Of a stretch of 18,717 nucleotides of DNA, positions 8,859 through 17,485 are shown piece by piece (position 1 is the stretch's first letter; each line of letters begins with the position of its first letter). Made by a program: the position numbers and the translations under genes. The stretch covers positions 26,633-45,349 of the forward strand of contig WKLE02002756.1 in the NCBI GenBank assembly GCA_014885115.2, in the 5' to 3' direction. Under the pieces are notes generated by a model, which searched no databases, was not told where the DNA came from, and worked only from the letters and a program-made list of their open reading frames with translations. This DNA comes from Asterionellopsis glacialis. Taxonomy: Eukaryota; Bacillariophyta; Plagiogrammaphyceae; Rhaphoneidales; Asterionellopsidaceae.

Positions 8859-9845
8859 ATGTGTAGGAGAACACCAATTACACCATTTCTAAAACGAAAA
8901 GCAGTCGACATCACATTTGTACTATCATGCATGTTGGCGATCTGTCCATTTGTCAGAGCCCTCGGCAGTACTACGAACTCTCCTGGTGGCCAAAGTCCTG
9001 CAAGCAGTAATCACAAATTCTTCCTTGAATCCAGAAGTGATGTTCTTAATCTACTTAATCATCCACTTCAGCTGCAACTTGCCACTGGAGATCTACCTTT
9101 GGGATCCTTTCGTAGACTCGTGAGAGATCGGGCTGTCCTTCTGGAAGGCCTTCAACAAGCAACTTCAACTGCAGGAATATCAATGGATGAGGAGTTGCGT
9201 CGGCATACAAATATGTTTCCAAAGTGGCTCAAAAAGGCTGAAGAGGCGGGTAAAACAATTATGGTCCCAGGTGTCGCCTGTTACAATTGCGGTGGTGAAC
9301 ACTTAAATATTGACTGTCCTGAAGATAATCATGAACCAACACCTAGTGCTGTTGCACTCAAATCGGTCCTTCAAAGCCATGGTCTTCCTGGAGCCACCGC
9401 AATACTTCGGGCATATAGCTTTGCCTGTAGTAGAGTCCTTGAAGTTGCATCTGCGAACAAATGCAGTACAGTGTACCATACTTGGCTGGAGGAACATGCA
9501 GAACGGTGGTCTTCGCTTGCAAGAATCTGTGAGGAACAAATGGGAGAAAACGACAGCGGTAGATCGTCTTATGCAATTTGTCTCTCCATGTTCTATAATT
9601 GGATTGATATTGAAGCAGCTACGACAGGGATTAGGCTGGTAGATGACGGGTCCAGCATGTCTTCCATTTTGGACGACATCGAACGTCTTGAACCTGGTTA
9701 TGCTGCTCAACGCGACAAGCATCAGAGTTTTGTTGCAGATATTACTGGAGTTGCCACAGGTGAAGCTAAAAAGAATGCAGCAGCAGCTAAAGTGAACGCA
9801 GCGGCAGCATATTTGGCAGCTAAGAAGAAAAGTAACAAATCATAA
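8859..9845 (+). CDS. TenA/THI-4-like protein with inserted zinc knuckle
   Basis: A single exon of 328 residues, starting at the first ATG of the open frame (8859). TenA-family proteins have the heme-oxygenase fold; the well-known members are thiaminases acting in thiamin salvage, but many paralogues have other or unknown roles. The family signature is seen at about 68-101 (HPLQLQLATGDLPLGSFRR, then Asp90 in the position of the TenA active-site Asp). A helix with Cys190 sits where TenA-class members carry the catalytic Cys, followed by YHTWLEEHAERW (206-217) and the final helix WIDIEAA with Glu252 as the probable acidic residue. Between the second and third helical regions lies C141-x2-C-x3-H-x4-C153 (CYNCGGEHLNIDCPE), a CCHC knuckle variant. 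Residues about 17-36 are hydrophobic after a basic stretch and end VRALGS, suggesting a signal peptide or bipartite targeting. The tail (302-328) is Ala/Lys-rich. Substrate unknown. Confidence 0.82.
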   Translation: MCRRTPITPFLKRKAVDITFVLSCMLAICPFVRALGSTTNSPGGQSPASSNHKFFLESRSDVLNLLNHPLQLQLATGDLPLGSFRRLVRDRAVLLEGLQQATSTAGISMDEELRRHTNMFPKWLKKAEEAGKTIMVPGVACYNCGGEHLNIDCPEDNHEPTPSAVALKSVLQSHGLPGATAILRAYSFACSRVLEVASANKCSTVYHTWLEEHAERWSSLARICEEQMGENDSGRSSYAICLSMFYNWIDIEAATTGIRLVDDGSSMSSILDDIERLEPGYAAQRDKHQSFVADITGVATGEAKKNAAAAKVNAAAAYLAAKKKSNKS

Positions 9846-9913
9846 ATTGATTCTTTGCATATCTGTTTGCGACGCAACGATCCGCTTTTATAAAATATTA
9901 GTCTCGCATTTTC

Positions 9914-9938
9914 AAAGGATAAGTTGATCCTTTTTATT
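9914..9938. terminator. shared 3' region: hairpin and minus-strand AATAAA
   Basis: AAAGGAT (9914-9920) and ATCCTTT (9927-9933) are inverted with a 6-nt loop. On the minus strand an AATAAA lies at 9933-9938, 18 bases after the stop of the giant gene, so a polyadenylation signal there is plausible. The facing gene stops only 110 bp away, so the two transcripts probably overlap at their 3' ends. Confidence 0.45.
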
Positions 9939-9955
9939 AAGTTATTTTCATTATG

Positions 9956-12900
9956 TTAGCTTGGCATTCCGGACCATCTCGACGGTAAATCCTCTATTCC
10001 TAGACTTTCCGCGCTTTTTGAATGAGTCGACTGAGTCATTGCAGGCTCTCTACTTCGAGAATCCCTTCTGTTTCTATCAACCGGTGGGTCTGCTCCTTGA
10101 TCGTATACTTCGCCTCCTCCTCCGCCTCCCCCTTCCTCGCTCTCGGATATGTAAGAACTGTCACTTCCACTTCCTGAGCTACTACCGCTGGAGTCCAGTC
10201 GAGGTGGTACGTAATCACTTCCACTGCTTTCAGATTTTTCTTCGTCTCCATCTTCATCACCTTGACCCAAACGAGAAGCAAAGGATTTGGGTTGAAAGCC
10301 GGCCTGTTTCTGAGCAAAGACTGGATCTGAGAAATCCGAACTCGCTTTCGATCCCTCTCGCTCAGCACCGGGCATAGGAGGCATGTGCACTGGTGGTCTC
10401 CCCGCTGTTACTCTTGGGACACTTGCTGCTGCAATCACAGCTGAACCTGCAGCGGAACCACGCGAATCAGATGAAGCCGACTCTCGAGAAAACGGCGAAT
10501 TGCCTCTCCATGATCCTGGCCCGCGGCTCAACCTCCGTGTAGGGCGTTTGCTGCTTTTATGAACAGCAGCTCGAGCTCGCTGAGTGACACTGCGTTCCTG
10601 CATGGTTCGTAGTGTGGAAACAAGCTCTGCTTCGCGTCCACGAAACTGCACCATCATAACGTCAACGTTATCTATCTCATCTGGGACAACTGTGCCTACA
10701 AGTGCCTCAACTTCAGAGCGGTACTCAGCCCGCCTTTGTGCCTCCTCTGGAGTTAGTTCAGCAGTGCTGGATTCAATTGTGGAAGTGTCGGTATCAGACT
10801 CGGTGAAACTCAACTCATCGCTCCCCTCGTCGTCATCTTCCCTATCCTGGTATGGTGTTGGGAGGTACGTGTCAGCTCGTTGTCGATCTCCTTCATCGTC
10901 GCTATCACTTTCCTCTTCGTTTCCTTCCTCTGCGGAGTCACTTTCCGAATCTCCTTCGTTTGAAGAGGATGCACGAGTTACCGCCACGAGTCCTGCAGCA
11001 GTAGCCGCAGCAGCAACAGTAGCTCCTGCTATAAGACCAGGATTAGGCCCGTCGTCTCCACCGTCTGGAGCCCTCACAGCAACACCAGTATCTCTTGTAT
11101 GAACGTCTTCTGGCTGCCTTTCGGCGCCTGATGCATTAGACTTGTGTTCGCTAGAGTGTGCACTACTTGCTTTTTTCTCTCCTTCCGAAACAGAACCCGA
11201 ACTTCCAGAAACTTTAGAATCGCTATCCGACTCACGCTTTGTCTTTGCAATGGCGATTGCTGCCCCAGTTACTGCAGCAGCGGCAGCTGTAGTTCCTGCA
11301 ATCAAACCAACATTTGGTCCTTTCTTATCACCACTAGAAGAGGGGGCACTACTTGCAGCAACCGCGGTCTCACCTACTGGCGAAACAGCTCTTTCCTGTG
11401 TTTTAGGCAAGCCATCGTCAACGGGTGCTGATGGCGTGGAAACAAAAGATTGTTCTTCACTTGATGCTCGGACCGATTCTTCTTTGGGGGTCTCATGCTC
11501 TGACATGACTACCTCTTCCTTGTTAGAAAGAATAGAGTCTTGCTCTTCTGATTTCACAGAAACCTCTTCTTCTGAGCCGCTGGATTCTTCTTCATCTGTC
11601 ACTTCCGAGCCCTCTTGCTCTGAATCTTCAGAATCCTCTTGTTCTGATACACTCGAGCCTTCTTGATCTGATTCTTCGGATTCCTCCCCTGATTCTTCGG
11701 ATTCCTCTTCATCTGACACCTCGTTCGATACCACGGAGGTCTCCTGACTTGATTCTTCAGACTCACCCTGGCTTGATTCCTCTTCGTCTGAAACCATAGA
11801 CGAGTCCGCATCTGACACCTCAGAGTCGCCTTCATCTGATATCATGGACTCTTCCGACTCACTATCTGAATTTCCCATCGCAGCAATCGCGCCTACTGCC
11901 AATGCACCCCCAACAGCAGTAGCTCCTGCTGCAGTACCTAGATTAATAGAGTCGTCCTCGGGTTCTTTATCTGCTGTCGAGCTCTTGTCAGGAGAACTGT
12001 TAACGTCGCCTGTGGACCACCCGCTTTGGCCCTCCGAAGAACTGTCACTGTAATCTACACCACCGAGGCGACGAGCCTGCTGAAGTTCTTCTTCGGTTGT
12101 ACGTTTGCCTGCAAGCTTTTGAGCTTGCTCAAGGTCCCCTTCAGAGTAGTCATCAAAGTTATATTCATTGAAGTCGCTCTGAGAGTCGTCCCCAAGTGAA
12201 AACGCATTTGTAACCGATTCTCTAGCTGGAAAGTCCTCGAGAGACCCTGCACTGCCCTCATCTTTGTCGTACTTGTCAAAGTCTTCCTTGTCGTATTTGT
12301 TGACCTCCGTTCTACGTTTGTCGTCTTTTTTCACTGCCACGGGAACAGGTGCTGGAGGGCTCTCTTCTGATCCTGGGTCTATTTTTTCCTGGAAAACGTC
12401 AGGGAATATGGTGTTGTCTTTGAATGGATCGTTTTGGGATTCTTCAATGAGGTCCATCGTGGGAGCATTATTATCGTCTATCAAGTCTACGTCTTCGACA
12501 TCGATATCATCAAGGCGTTGACCCTGTTTACTAGCCTTTCGTCCCCAAACGTATGCAAACGTGCCACCTAGGGCAGCAAGACCCAATGTCCCAGCAACTG
12601 CAATACCAACAATTATAAGGACACTCATGCCATTATCATCAGATTTTGGTACCGGCGCCGGTGTACTCTCTCTGTCCGGGGGTTGAACCCCCTCAATTAT
12701 TGTGAGAGGGTGATCTGGATTTATACCGTCCAAGACAGATTGAAAAGTACCGTCATCGATAGCCGATTTCATCGCTTCTGCCAACTCAAATCGTACCTTT
12801 TCTTTGTCTTCGTCGGTTACAATAACATCAAAATGAGCATATACATTAAGACAAGTTGCTTCAGAATCGGTAACTGAGGGGCATGCTTCAGCGTCCACTA

Positions 12901-15508
12901 TTTCTTCGATTGTACTAGAGTTAAAGGATACCTCAAGACGGCGATGGGAACTGTATCGTACGCGGAGCGATCTACTTTTGCTTTCTCGACTGTCATACTC
13001 ATTTGTGACTGTGTTGGCTGTAATGTCGTAGGTCAGAGCAAGCTGACTTCGATTTGGAGTTTCGGGCTCAAAACTATCTGCTTTTAGCCCTTGTGTATTC
13101 TTTGCTACAAAGTTAGCTACAACTCTAAGATCTCCAGTGAACTTGCCGGCTGATGGTTTCGGGGTTGCCGATGGTGCGAAGGATGGTGAGGCCGTCTCAG
13201 TGGTTGGAGATGGCGCGGAGGATATACTCGGTGCTACTGATGGTGCTATTGATGGTGATACAGATGGTGTTGTTGTGAACCCTATTCTAAAGCCTTCAAT
13301 GATATCAATCGGAGTGGCAGCATTGATATTGTCAAGGTTCGTTTGTAAGGTACCGTTATCGATTTCCTCGTGTACGGCGTTTGCATACACAAACTCCACA
13401 ACACTCCCATTGTCCTCATTTGTAATGATTTCAAAGGTTGCCCTTACACCCTGGCATAAGGTACCTTGGTCGACGTTTGGCGGGCATTCTATATCTTCAA
13501 TACTCTCAAGCACACCGCTCGATGGAACATATGTAGCATCACCTTGTCCTGGGGGTTCCTTATTGGCTACTGTACTCTCTACTGTCGTACCGTAGGCTGC
13601 TTCTAGATCATTTCGATCTTGTCCTGATTGCAAATCCCCAGCCGTCAAACCAGCTGTATTGGATATTAGAAAAGTAGAAGATACCAAAACGGTGATACCT
13701 GTGGGTGGCGATGGTGAGATACTTGGAGTGTCTGGCTGGGCAGTCGGTCTGATAGTTGGTGAAATACTAGGACTCGAACTGGGTTCTATCTCTGCCACTG
13801 GCTTTAGAGTTGGTGTAACGCTTGGGTATACACTGGGTGCCGCGGTAGCAGTCACTGGCGGATCAGTAGGAGTCGGATTGAGTACAATTATAACAGCTTC
13901 AAAGGTTTTCTCACAAACAAGTTCAAGATATTCTTGTTGCTCTGGAGAAGCATTCTCATTTCTCCTTGATCCATAAATATCAATCATGGACAATTCATCC
14001 GCAAGACTTGCAAAGTTAACTTTCAGCAGCAAGGGCAGTTCATCGAAGCTCGTGTAAGATAGCACACGTTTCGACAGAACATTGACAAACAAGGGATATT
14101 CAGTTGATGAAATCTTGGAATCACGGGGGGAACGATCGGACGAGGACATGGCAGCAAAGCATTGTGGAAGAGTAATCTGAGGCCTACTGGAGGGTGCCTG
14201 TGTCGGCTCCACTTTCGTGCTCAAGGGCGTTGGGGCAGAAGTTGGTGCTTTTGTGGGGGGGTTTGTAGGTTGTACTTCCCCGAAGATAGCCTCATTGATG
14301 GCTAGTGATGTGTCGGAACATATTCTTTCTAGAAAAAGTTGTTGTTCGTCATCGGCATCGTCACTTTGTCTTGCCCCAAGAATATAAATTCCTGTTTCGA
14401 CCTTTGAACCTGCCAAAGTTAAATAATTTTCTCGCAACAGGGCAGGTAGGCCATCGAAACTTGTCACATCCTCCCAGTGGTCCTCGGACATCCTATTGAT
14501 GAATATGACGTACTCAGTTTGGTCGATGTAGTCATTTCGATTCCGATCGCTCAATAATGCTCCTATTCGACACTGTTGCAAGCTAGGTGTGGGGGCAGGC
14601 GTTGAGTCCTCAAGTATACGCTGTCTCAGATGTATCGCGTCTTCTTCTACAGCAGAAGGTGTCTGTGGAATAGTATTACTCAGTGGGTCAAACTGCGTAG
14701 CAATAAGAAAATCAATTTCTTCGTAAATTTCTGAGCAGGCTTTTTTCAGTTTCTCTCTTTTAGGACTCCATGTTGCACTTTTTTTCCGTGACTCACTGTC
14801 ATGAACATCCGCGTTGTTGTTGTACTTAGTGCCGGCACTAGTATTTATATCGTAAAACTTCTCTTTCAATGTATGGGGTAGGTCATCCAAGTTTGCTACG
14901 TCATGAAACAGTCTATCGTCTGATAATGCCTTCAAGGCAGCAACATACTCTGACGAATCGAACACATGGTCGTTATTTTTGTCGGCAGAAGCAAACTCTG
15001 CAAAACACCGTGATTGTTGTGGATGCGCATAGCAGGTATGCCTTGAAAAAATTGATGTTAAAATGAGCAATCCACCAAACCAGGAGGTCTTAAATCGATA
15101 ACTGTGGTGTTGTTGCTGCGGCTTCCACTGTATGCGCAGTACTCTTTGATTCAGGTTTCCATGCGCAAAAAAGCCAGTGTCTTTCATTCTCGTCAGTCTT
15201 GCTTTCTCTCCATTCATTGTAATATTCGATCTTATTTGTGATGATTCCTCTGCTCGTCGTCTCTGTCTCGAGGTATTCGTCTTTGTTGAGTGGTACAGGT
15301 TGTTGAGTGTTTCGTGGAAGTTCATGGTGTCACACGCATTGAGACACCTCCGCCTTGGTGGAGCTAGACAATAACAACGACCTCTGTTGTCCGATGCGGT
15401 GGACAACACTTCTTGAACCGAAATATTTGGCTTTCGCCTCCATCCACCAAAAAGCAAGACCCAGCAAGAAAGAAGACGTACAGTAGATAGCGTCCCTGTA
15501 CAGAGCAT
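9956..15508 (-). CDS. giant EF-hand-like, single-pass membrane protein with acidic tail (diatom cell-wall/SDV type?)
   Basis: An uninterrupted frame of 1850 codons. Order of parts: three related domains (about 166-280, 311-409, 448-541), each with a Cys near either end and an EF-hand-like loop, canonical in the first (D176 to E187) and second (D321 to E332) and degenerate in the third; Pro/Thr/Ser linkers (411-444, 543-605, 742-787); two tandem domains of about 140 residues (605-742, 788-943), each with a C-x9-C pair (675/685, 876/886) and ending in IEG; one transmembrane helix (961-988) followed by basic residues; and a tail of about 860 residues with a Ser/Glu/Asp tract (1213-1340), three Ala/Gly hydrophobic segments and a charged helical module (1586-1655). 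The likely signal peptide is internal (141-161), so the true start may be Met98 (15217) or Met108 (15187). The topology suggests calcium binding outside or in a vesicle lumen. It resembles diatom silica-vesicle or cell-wall membrane proteins in style; function is inferred. Confidence 0.88.
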   Translation of the reverse strand: MLCTGTLSTVRLLSCWVLLFGGWRRKPNISVQEVLSTASDNRGRCYCLAPPRRRCLNACDTMNFHETLNNLYHSTKTNTSRQRRRAEESSQIRSNITMNGEKARLTRMKDTGFFAHGNLNQRVLRIQWKPQQQHHSYRFKTSWFGGLLILTSIFSRHTCYAHPQQSRCFAEFASADKNNDHVFDSSEYVAALKALSDDRLFHDVANLDDLPHTLKEKFYDINTSAGTKYNNNADVHDSESRKKSATWSPKREKLKKACSEIYEEIDFLIATQFDPLSNTIPQTPSAVEEDAIHLRQRILEDSTPAPTPSLQQCRIGALLSDRNRNDYIDQTEYVIFINRMSEDHWEDVTSFDGLPALLRENYLTLAGSKVETGIYILGARQSDDADDEQQLFLERICSDTSLAINEAIFGEVQPTNPPTKAPTSAPTPLSTKVEPTQAPSSRPQITLPQCFAAMSSSDRSPRDSKISSTEYPLFVNVLSKRVLSYTSFDELPLLLKVNFASLADELSMIDIYGSRRNENASPEQQEYLELVCEKTFEAVIIVLNPTPTDPPVTATAAPSVYPSVTPTLKPVAEIEPSSSPSISPTIRPTAQPDTPSISPSPPTGITVLVSSTFLISNTAGLTAGDLQSGQDRNDLEAAYGTTVESTVANKEPPGQGDATYVPSSGVLESIEDIECPPNVDQGTLCQGVRATFEIITNEDNGSVVEFVYANAVHEEIDNGTLQTNLDNINAATPIDIIEGFRIGFTTTPSVSPSIAPSVAPSISSAPSPTTETASPSFAPSATPKPSAGKFTGDLRVVANFVAKNTQGLKADSFEPETPNRSQLALTYDITANTVTNEYDSRESKSRSLRVRYSSHRRLEVSFNSSTIEEIVDAEACPSVTDSEATCLNVYAHFDVIVTDEDKEKVRFELAEAMKSAIDDGTFQSVLDGINPDHPLTIIEGVQPPDRESTPAPVPKSDDNGMSVLIIVGIAVAGTLGLAALGGTFAYVWGRKASKQGQRLDDIDVEDVDLIDDNNAPTMDLIEESQNDPFKDNTIFPDVFQEKIDPGSEESPPAPVPVAVKKDDKRRTEVNKYDKEDFDKYDKDEGSAGSLEDFPARESVTNAFSLGDDSQSDFNEYNFDDYSEGDLEQAQKLAGKRTTEEELQQARRLGGVDYSDSSSEGQSGWSTGDVNSSPDKSSTADKEPEDDSINLGTAAGATAVGGALAVGAIAAMGNSDSESEESMISDEGDSEVSDADSSMVSDEEESSQGESEESSQETSVVSNEVSDEEESEESGEESEESDQEGSSVSEQEDSEDSEQEGSEVTDEEESSGSEEEVSVKSEEQDSILSNKEEVVMSEHETPKEESVRASSEEQSFVSTPSAPVDDGLPKTQERAVSPVGETAVAASSAPSSSGDKKGPNVGLIAGTTAAAAAVTGAAIAIAKTKRESDSDSKVSGSSGSVSEGEKKASSAHSSEHKSNASGAERQPEDVHTRDTGVAVRAPDGGDDGPNPGLIAGATVAAAATAAGLVAVTRASSSNEGDSESDSAEEGNEEESDSDDEGDRQRADTYLPTPYQDREDDDEGSDELSFTESDTDTSTIESSTAELTPEEAQRRAEYRSEVEALVGTVVPDEIDNVDVMMVQFRGREAELVSTLRTMQERSVTQRARAAVHKSSKRPTRRLSRGPGSWRGNSPFSRESASSDSRGSAAGSAVIAAASVPRVTAGRPPVHMPPMPGAEREGSKASSDFSDPVFAQKQAGFQPKSFASRLGQGDEDGDEEKSESSGSDYVPPRLDSSGSSSGSGSDSSYISESEEGGGGGGGEVYDQGADPPVDRNRRDSRSREPAMTQSTHSKSAESLGIEDLPSRWSGMPS
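10544..10753 (-). other. charged helical module in cytoplasmic tail
   Basis: Residues 1586-1655 of the giant protein (TPEEAQRRAEYRSEVEALV through FRGREAELVSTLRTMQERS and a basic end RARAAVHKSSKR) form the only well-packed-looking segment of the tail: alternating hydrophobic and charged residues of two predicted helices, unlike the surrounding low complexity. From memory, similar segments end several diatom membrane proteins. Confidence 0.6.
12545..12628 (-). other. single transmembrane helix
   Basis: Residues 961-988 of the giant protein (MSVLIIVGIAVAGTLGLAAL and onward) are continuously apolar and followed by GRKASKQGQR, a basic stop-transfer flank. This places the Cys-containing repeats outside or in a lumen and the acidic tail in the cytoplasm. 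Confidence 0.85.
13886..15013 (-). other. three tandem EF-hand-like lumenal repeats
   Basis: Residues 166-541 of the giant protein. Each repeat has an opening Cys, an Asp/Asn loop followed by EY, then LS, a F-D-x-LP-x-L segment, and a closing Cys in a helix (pairs 168/258, 313/397, 450/532). The spacing suggests one disulfide per repeat. Loop positions 1, 3, 5, 9 and 12 are filled by D/N/D/D/E and D/N/N/D/E in the first two; the third (D458 to E470) is one residue too long and lacks ligands. Confidence 0.7.
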
Positions 15509-15578
15509 TAGGCCCTTCAGGATTCGTGTTTCCCACTACACAAGACCTCTCTTTTTCATTCACTACAATGGGCCTAAT
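15507..15578. repeat. 9-bp inverted repeat overlapping the first ATG of the giant frame
   Basis: ATTAGGCCC at 15507-15515 and GGGCCTAAT at 15570-15578 are exact reverse complements, 54 nt apart. The first arm includes two bases of the minus-strand ATG at 15506-15508. Confidence 0.55.
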
Positions 15579-17485
15579 ACATAAAACGTGTGTTGGACGA
15601 TCTGGAGTTTACACTTTGTCAACTGAACAAGGTACTTGGTAGAGATTTTTAACCTGTATTTGTGTACGGAGAATTCATGGAATACTAACAGCAGTACCTA
15701 TCAAATGTAATAAGTCCTTTTCATGAAAGATTATATACGTTTAGTACTTCAAATTGATTTTATACGGTCCCATGCATAGAAGAGGGTAAAAAATTGGTAA
15801 ACCCGCGATGTATCCAGTACACAATATAATGTACAGAATCTGCTATTGATTAGGTAGGACAAAAGCAATATGACTAGAAAAGGATTAATTTTAAAGTCTA
15901 TTGTACGTTTTTTGATAATAGAAAATTATACATCTGAGTAAACCATATGTATTATTTAATCACATCCAGGAGTAAATTGAAAACTTGGTGGGACTGAATG
16001 CCTGTCGCAATTTGCACATCTGTGAACGTCGTAAGCTTTGCGTAGATTTCCACGTAGAAAAACCTCAACTGTTGCAGAAACCAATTTTTCCAAGACCTCC
16101 GTTTTGTGCCACGACCGGGACATCACCTATGGTATGACGTCATTCTGACAGAAAACGAATATGTAAATATTGAAAATTCAACGGTCGGGTCCCTCCAAAA
16201 AATTGAGGGACGACTCGCGCGCCGGCAACACTTCAATCGAGCATACTCTGTCTGTCGAATCCAAAAGCGAGTTTAGTTTCACATGGAACTGTACTCGTAC
16301 GATTACCCTGGTTGGTTCCTATTGTTATGATAAGTTCAGTACTCGGTCAACCACCGCATGACAAATTTTCCATTTCTACCTCTGGTACTTTGCGTACGTA
16401 AAATTGACGTAGGAAAATAATATTATTTTATCTCAAACCTTCATACGTTTTATCTCTTCATCTTGAACAACTCAAAAAAAAACTCAATCCTGGAAAATCA
16501 AGAGATGACATACGCCTAATGTCACCCGTCAAAATTGATTTTTTATCGTACCTTTTCTGTGTATCTGGCTCAAAATACTTACTTTTTTAAAAAATCATGC
16601 ATGACAAGTTGTTTATCAAGTTCGAGATACAAAAAATACAAGATACTGTAAAATTATGTTGTCCTGTGTGGTGTGCTAATAACAACAAATAGTTGGCCAA
16701 CAGTATGTCACTAGATCGCTCTGCCAACCAGGGATCTGCTGGAGGTGCAGGCAAGTGCCTTAAATAATGATGTCAACTGGGGCTAGAAATTGGATGTAGT
16801 AAAAAAAATAAAAACCTAAACTGATGCAATTGATAAAGATTTGTTTGTTCCATGAATGATGACTGATAACTGTGTAAGTGATAAAATTAATAAGGGTAAT
16901 CATCTCCTATGTAGTGGGACTTGATTTCTTGAGTGATTTAATTGGATGGAAGAATTTTGTGATTTTAGTATGTCAAGAAGATGGATCACTTATGGGTTCA
17001 GCACTAAGCTGGATGTGATCTTTGAGAGTGAATGGCCATAGTTGGAGGTAGTGCAGATGCTGGAGAAAGCAATTGTGTAAATCCATGTTAAAAAAGAAGT
17101 CTCTATTGCATACCTTCACCTGAGCAATGGGGTCCATGTTGCTAGTAAAGTAGCAAATTTCTGTGGTCATTTCAACTTGCTACTTGCTACTAGACTGATA
17201 GAGGTTGATGTGCATCCTGAAGTACACTCCCTGTAGGACACTCTGGAGGATGGATGATTGATGCATGGACAAGCAGACAGACTCCATGAATTTACCATTT
17301 AATAAATATTTCCTGATTCTTTACTTCTTACTAAATTGCCAGATCTTCTCCAGATTAAACTAAGCTCATAATTTTCATCACCAAATAAAAGTCTTCTTTT
17401 CCTTTGTGTGTTGATTGTCTGATTGTTGTGTTGTGCTGCAGTTGACACTACCGGCATAGGGCATAGTAACGTTACTCCCTCTTTT
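15509..17485. promoter_or_regulatory. upstream region of the giant gene and flank of the retroelement
   Basis: About 2 kb of AT-rich DNA without a convincing gene. The part nearest 15509 should hold the promoter and leader of the giant gene. ATGACGTCAT lies at 16134-16143 and a TGACGT half-site at 16405-16410; GTTGGCCAAC, a 10-bp palindrome, lies at 16692-16701. From roughly 16640 onward the sequence may belong to the leader or LTR of the retroelement, but I found no second LTR copy or primer-binding site to fix its edge. Confidence 0.4.
16134..16143. promoter_or_regulatory. CRE-like palindrome ATGACGTCAT
   Basis: A perfect 10-bp palindrome containing TGACGTCA, the bZIP/CRE site. TGACGT-type elements are known to mediate CO2/cAMP responses at diatom carbonic anhydrase promoters. 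It lies about 625 bp upstream of the first ATG of the giant frame; whether it acts there is unknown. Confidence 0.35.

Noticed and set aside
10584..11666. Ser-rich plus-strand frames opposite the giant gene tail
   Set aside because: They are antisense shadows of the repetitive Ser/Glu codons and lack any independent support.
13403..13414. GSVV in the first paired-Cys domain of the giant protein, resembling the SEA-domain autocleavage site
   Set aside because: The second copy of the domain has a charged helix start (DKEKVRFEL) at the aligned place without GS, so the match is probably chance and the SEA fold is not supported.
16657..17300. Possible 5' LTR beginning TGTTG before the gag remnant
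   Set aside because: No matching end, primer-binding site or second copy could be seen inside the window, so the boundary would be a guess.
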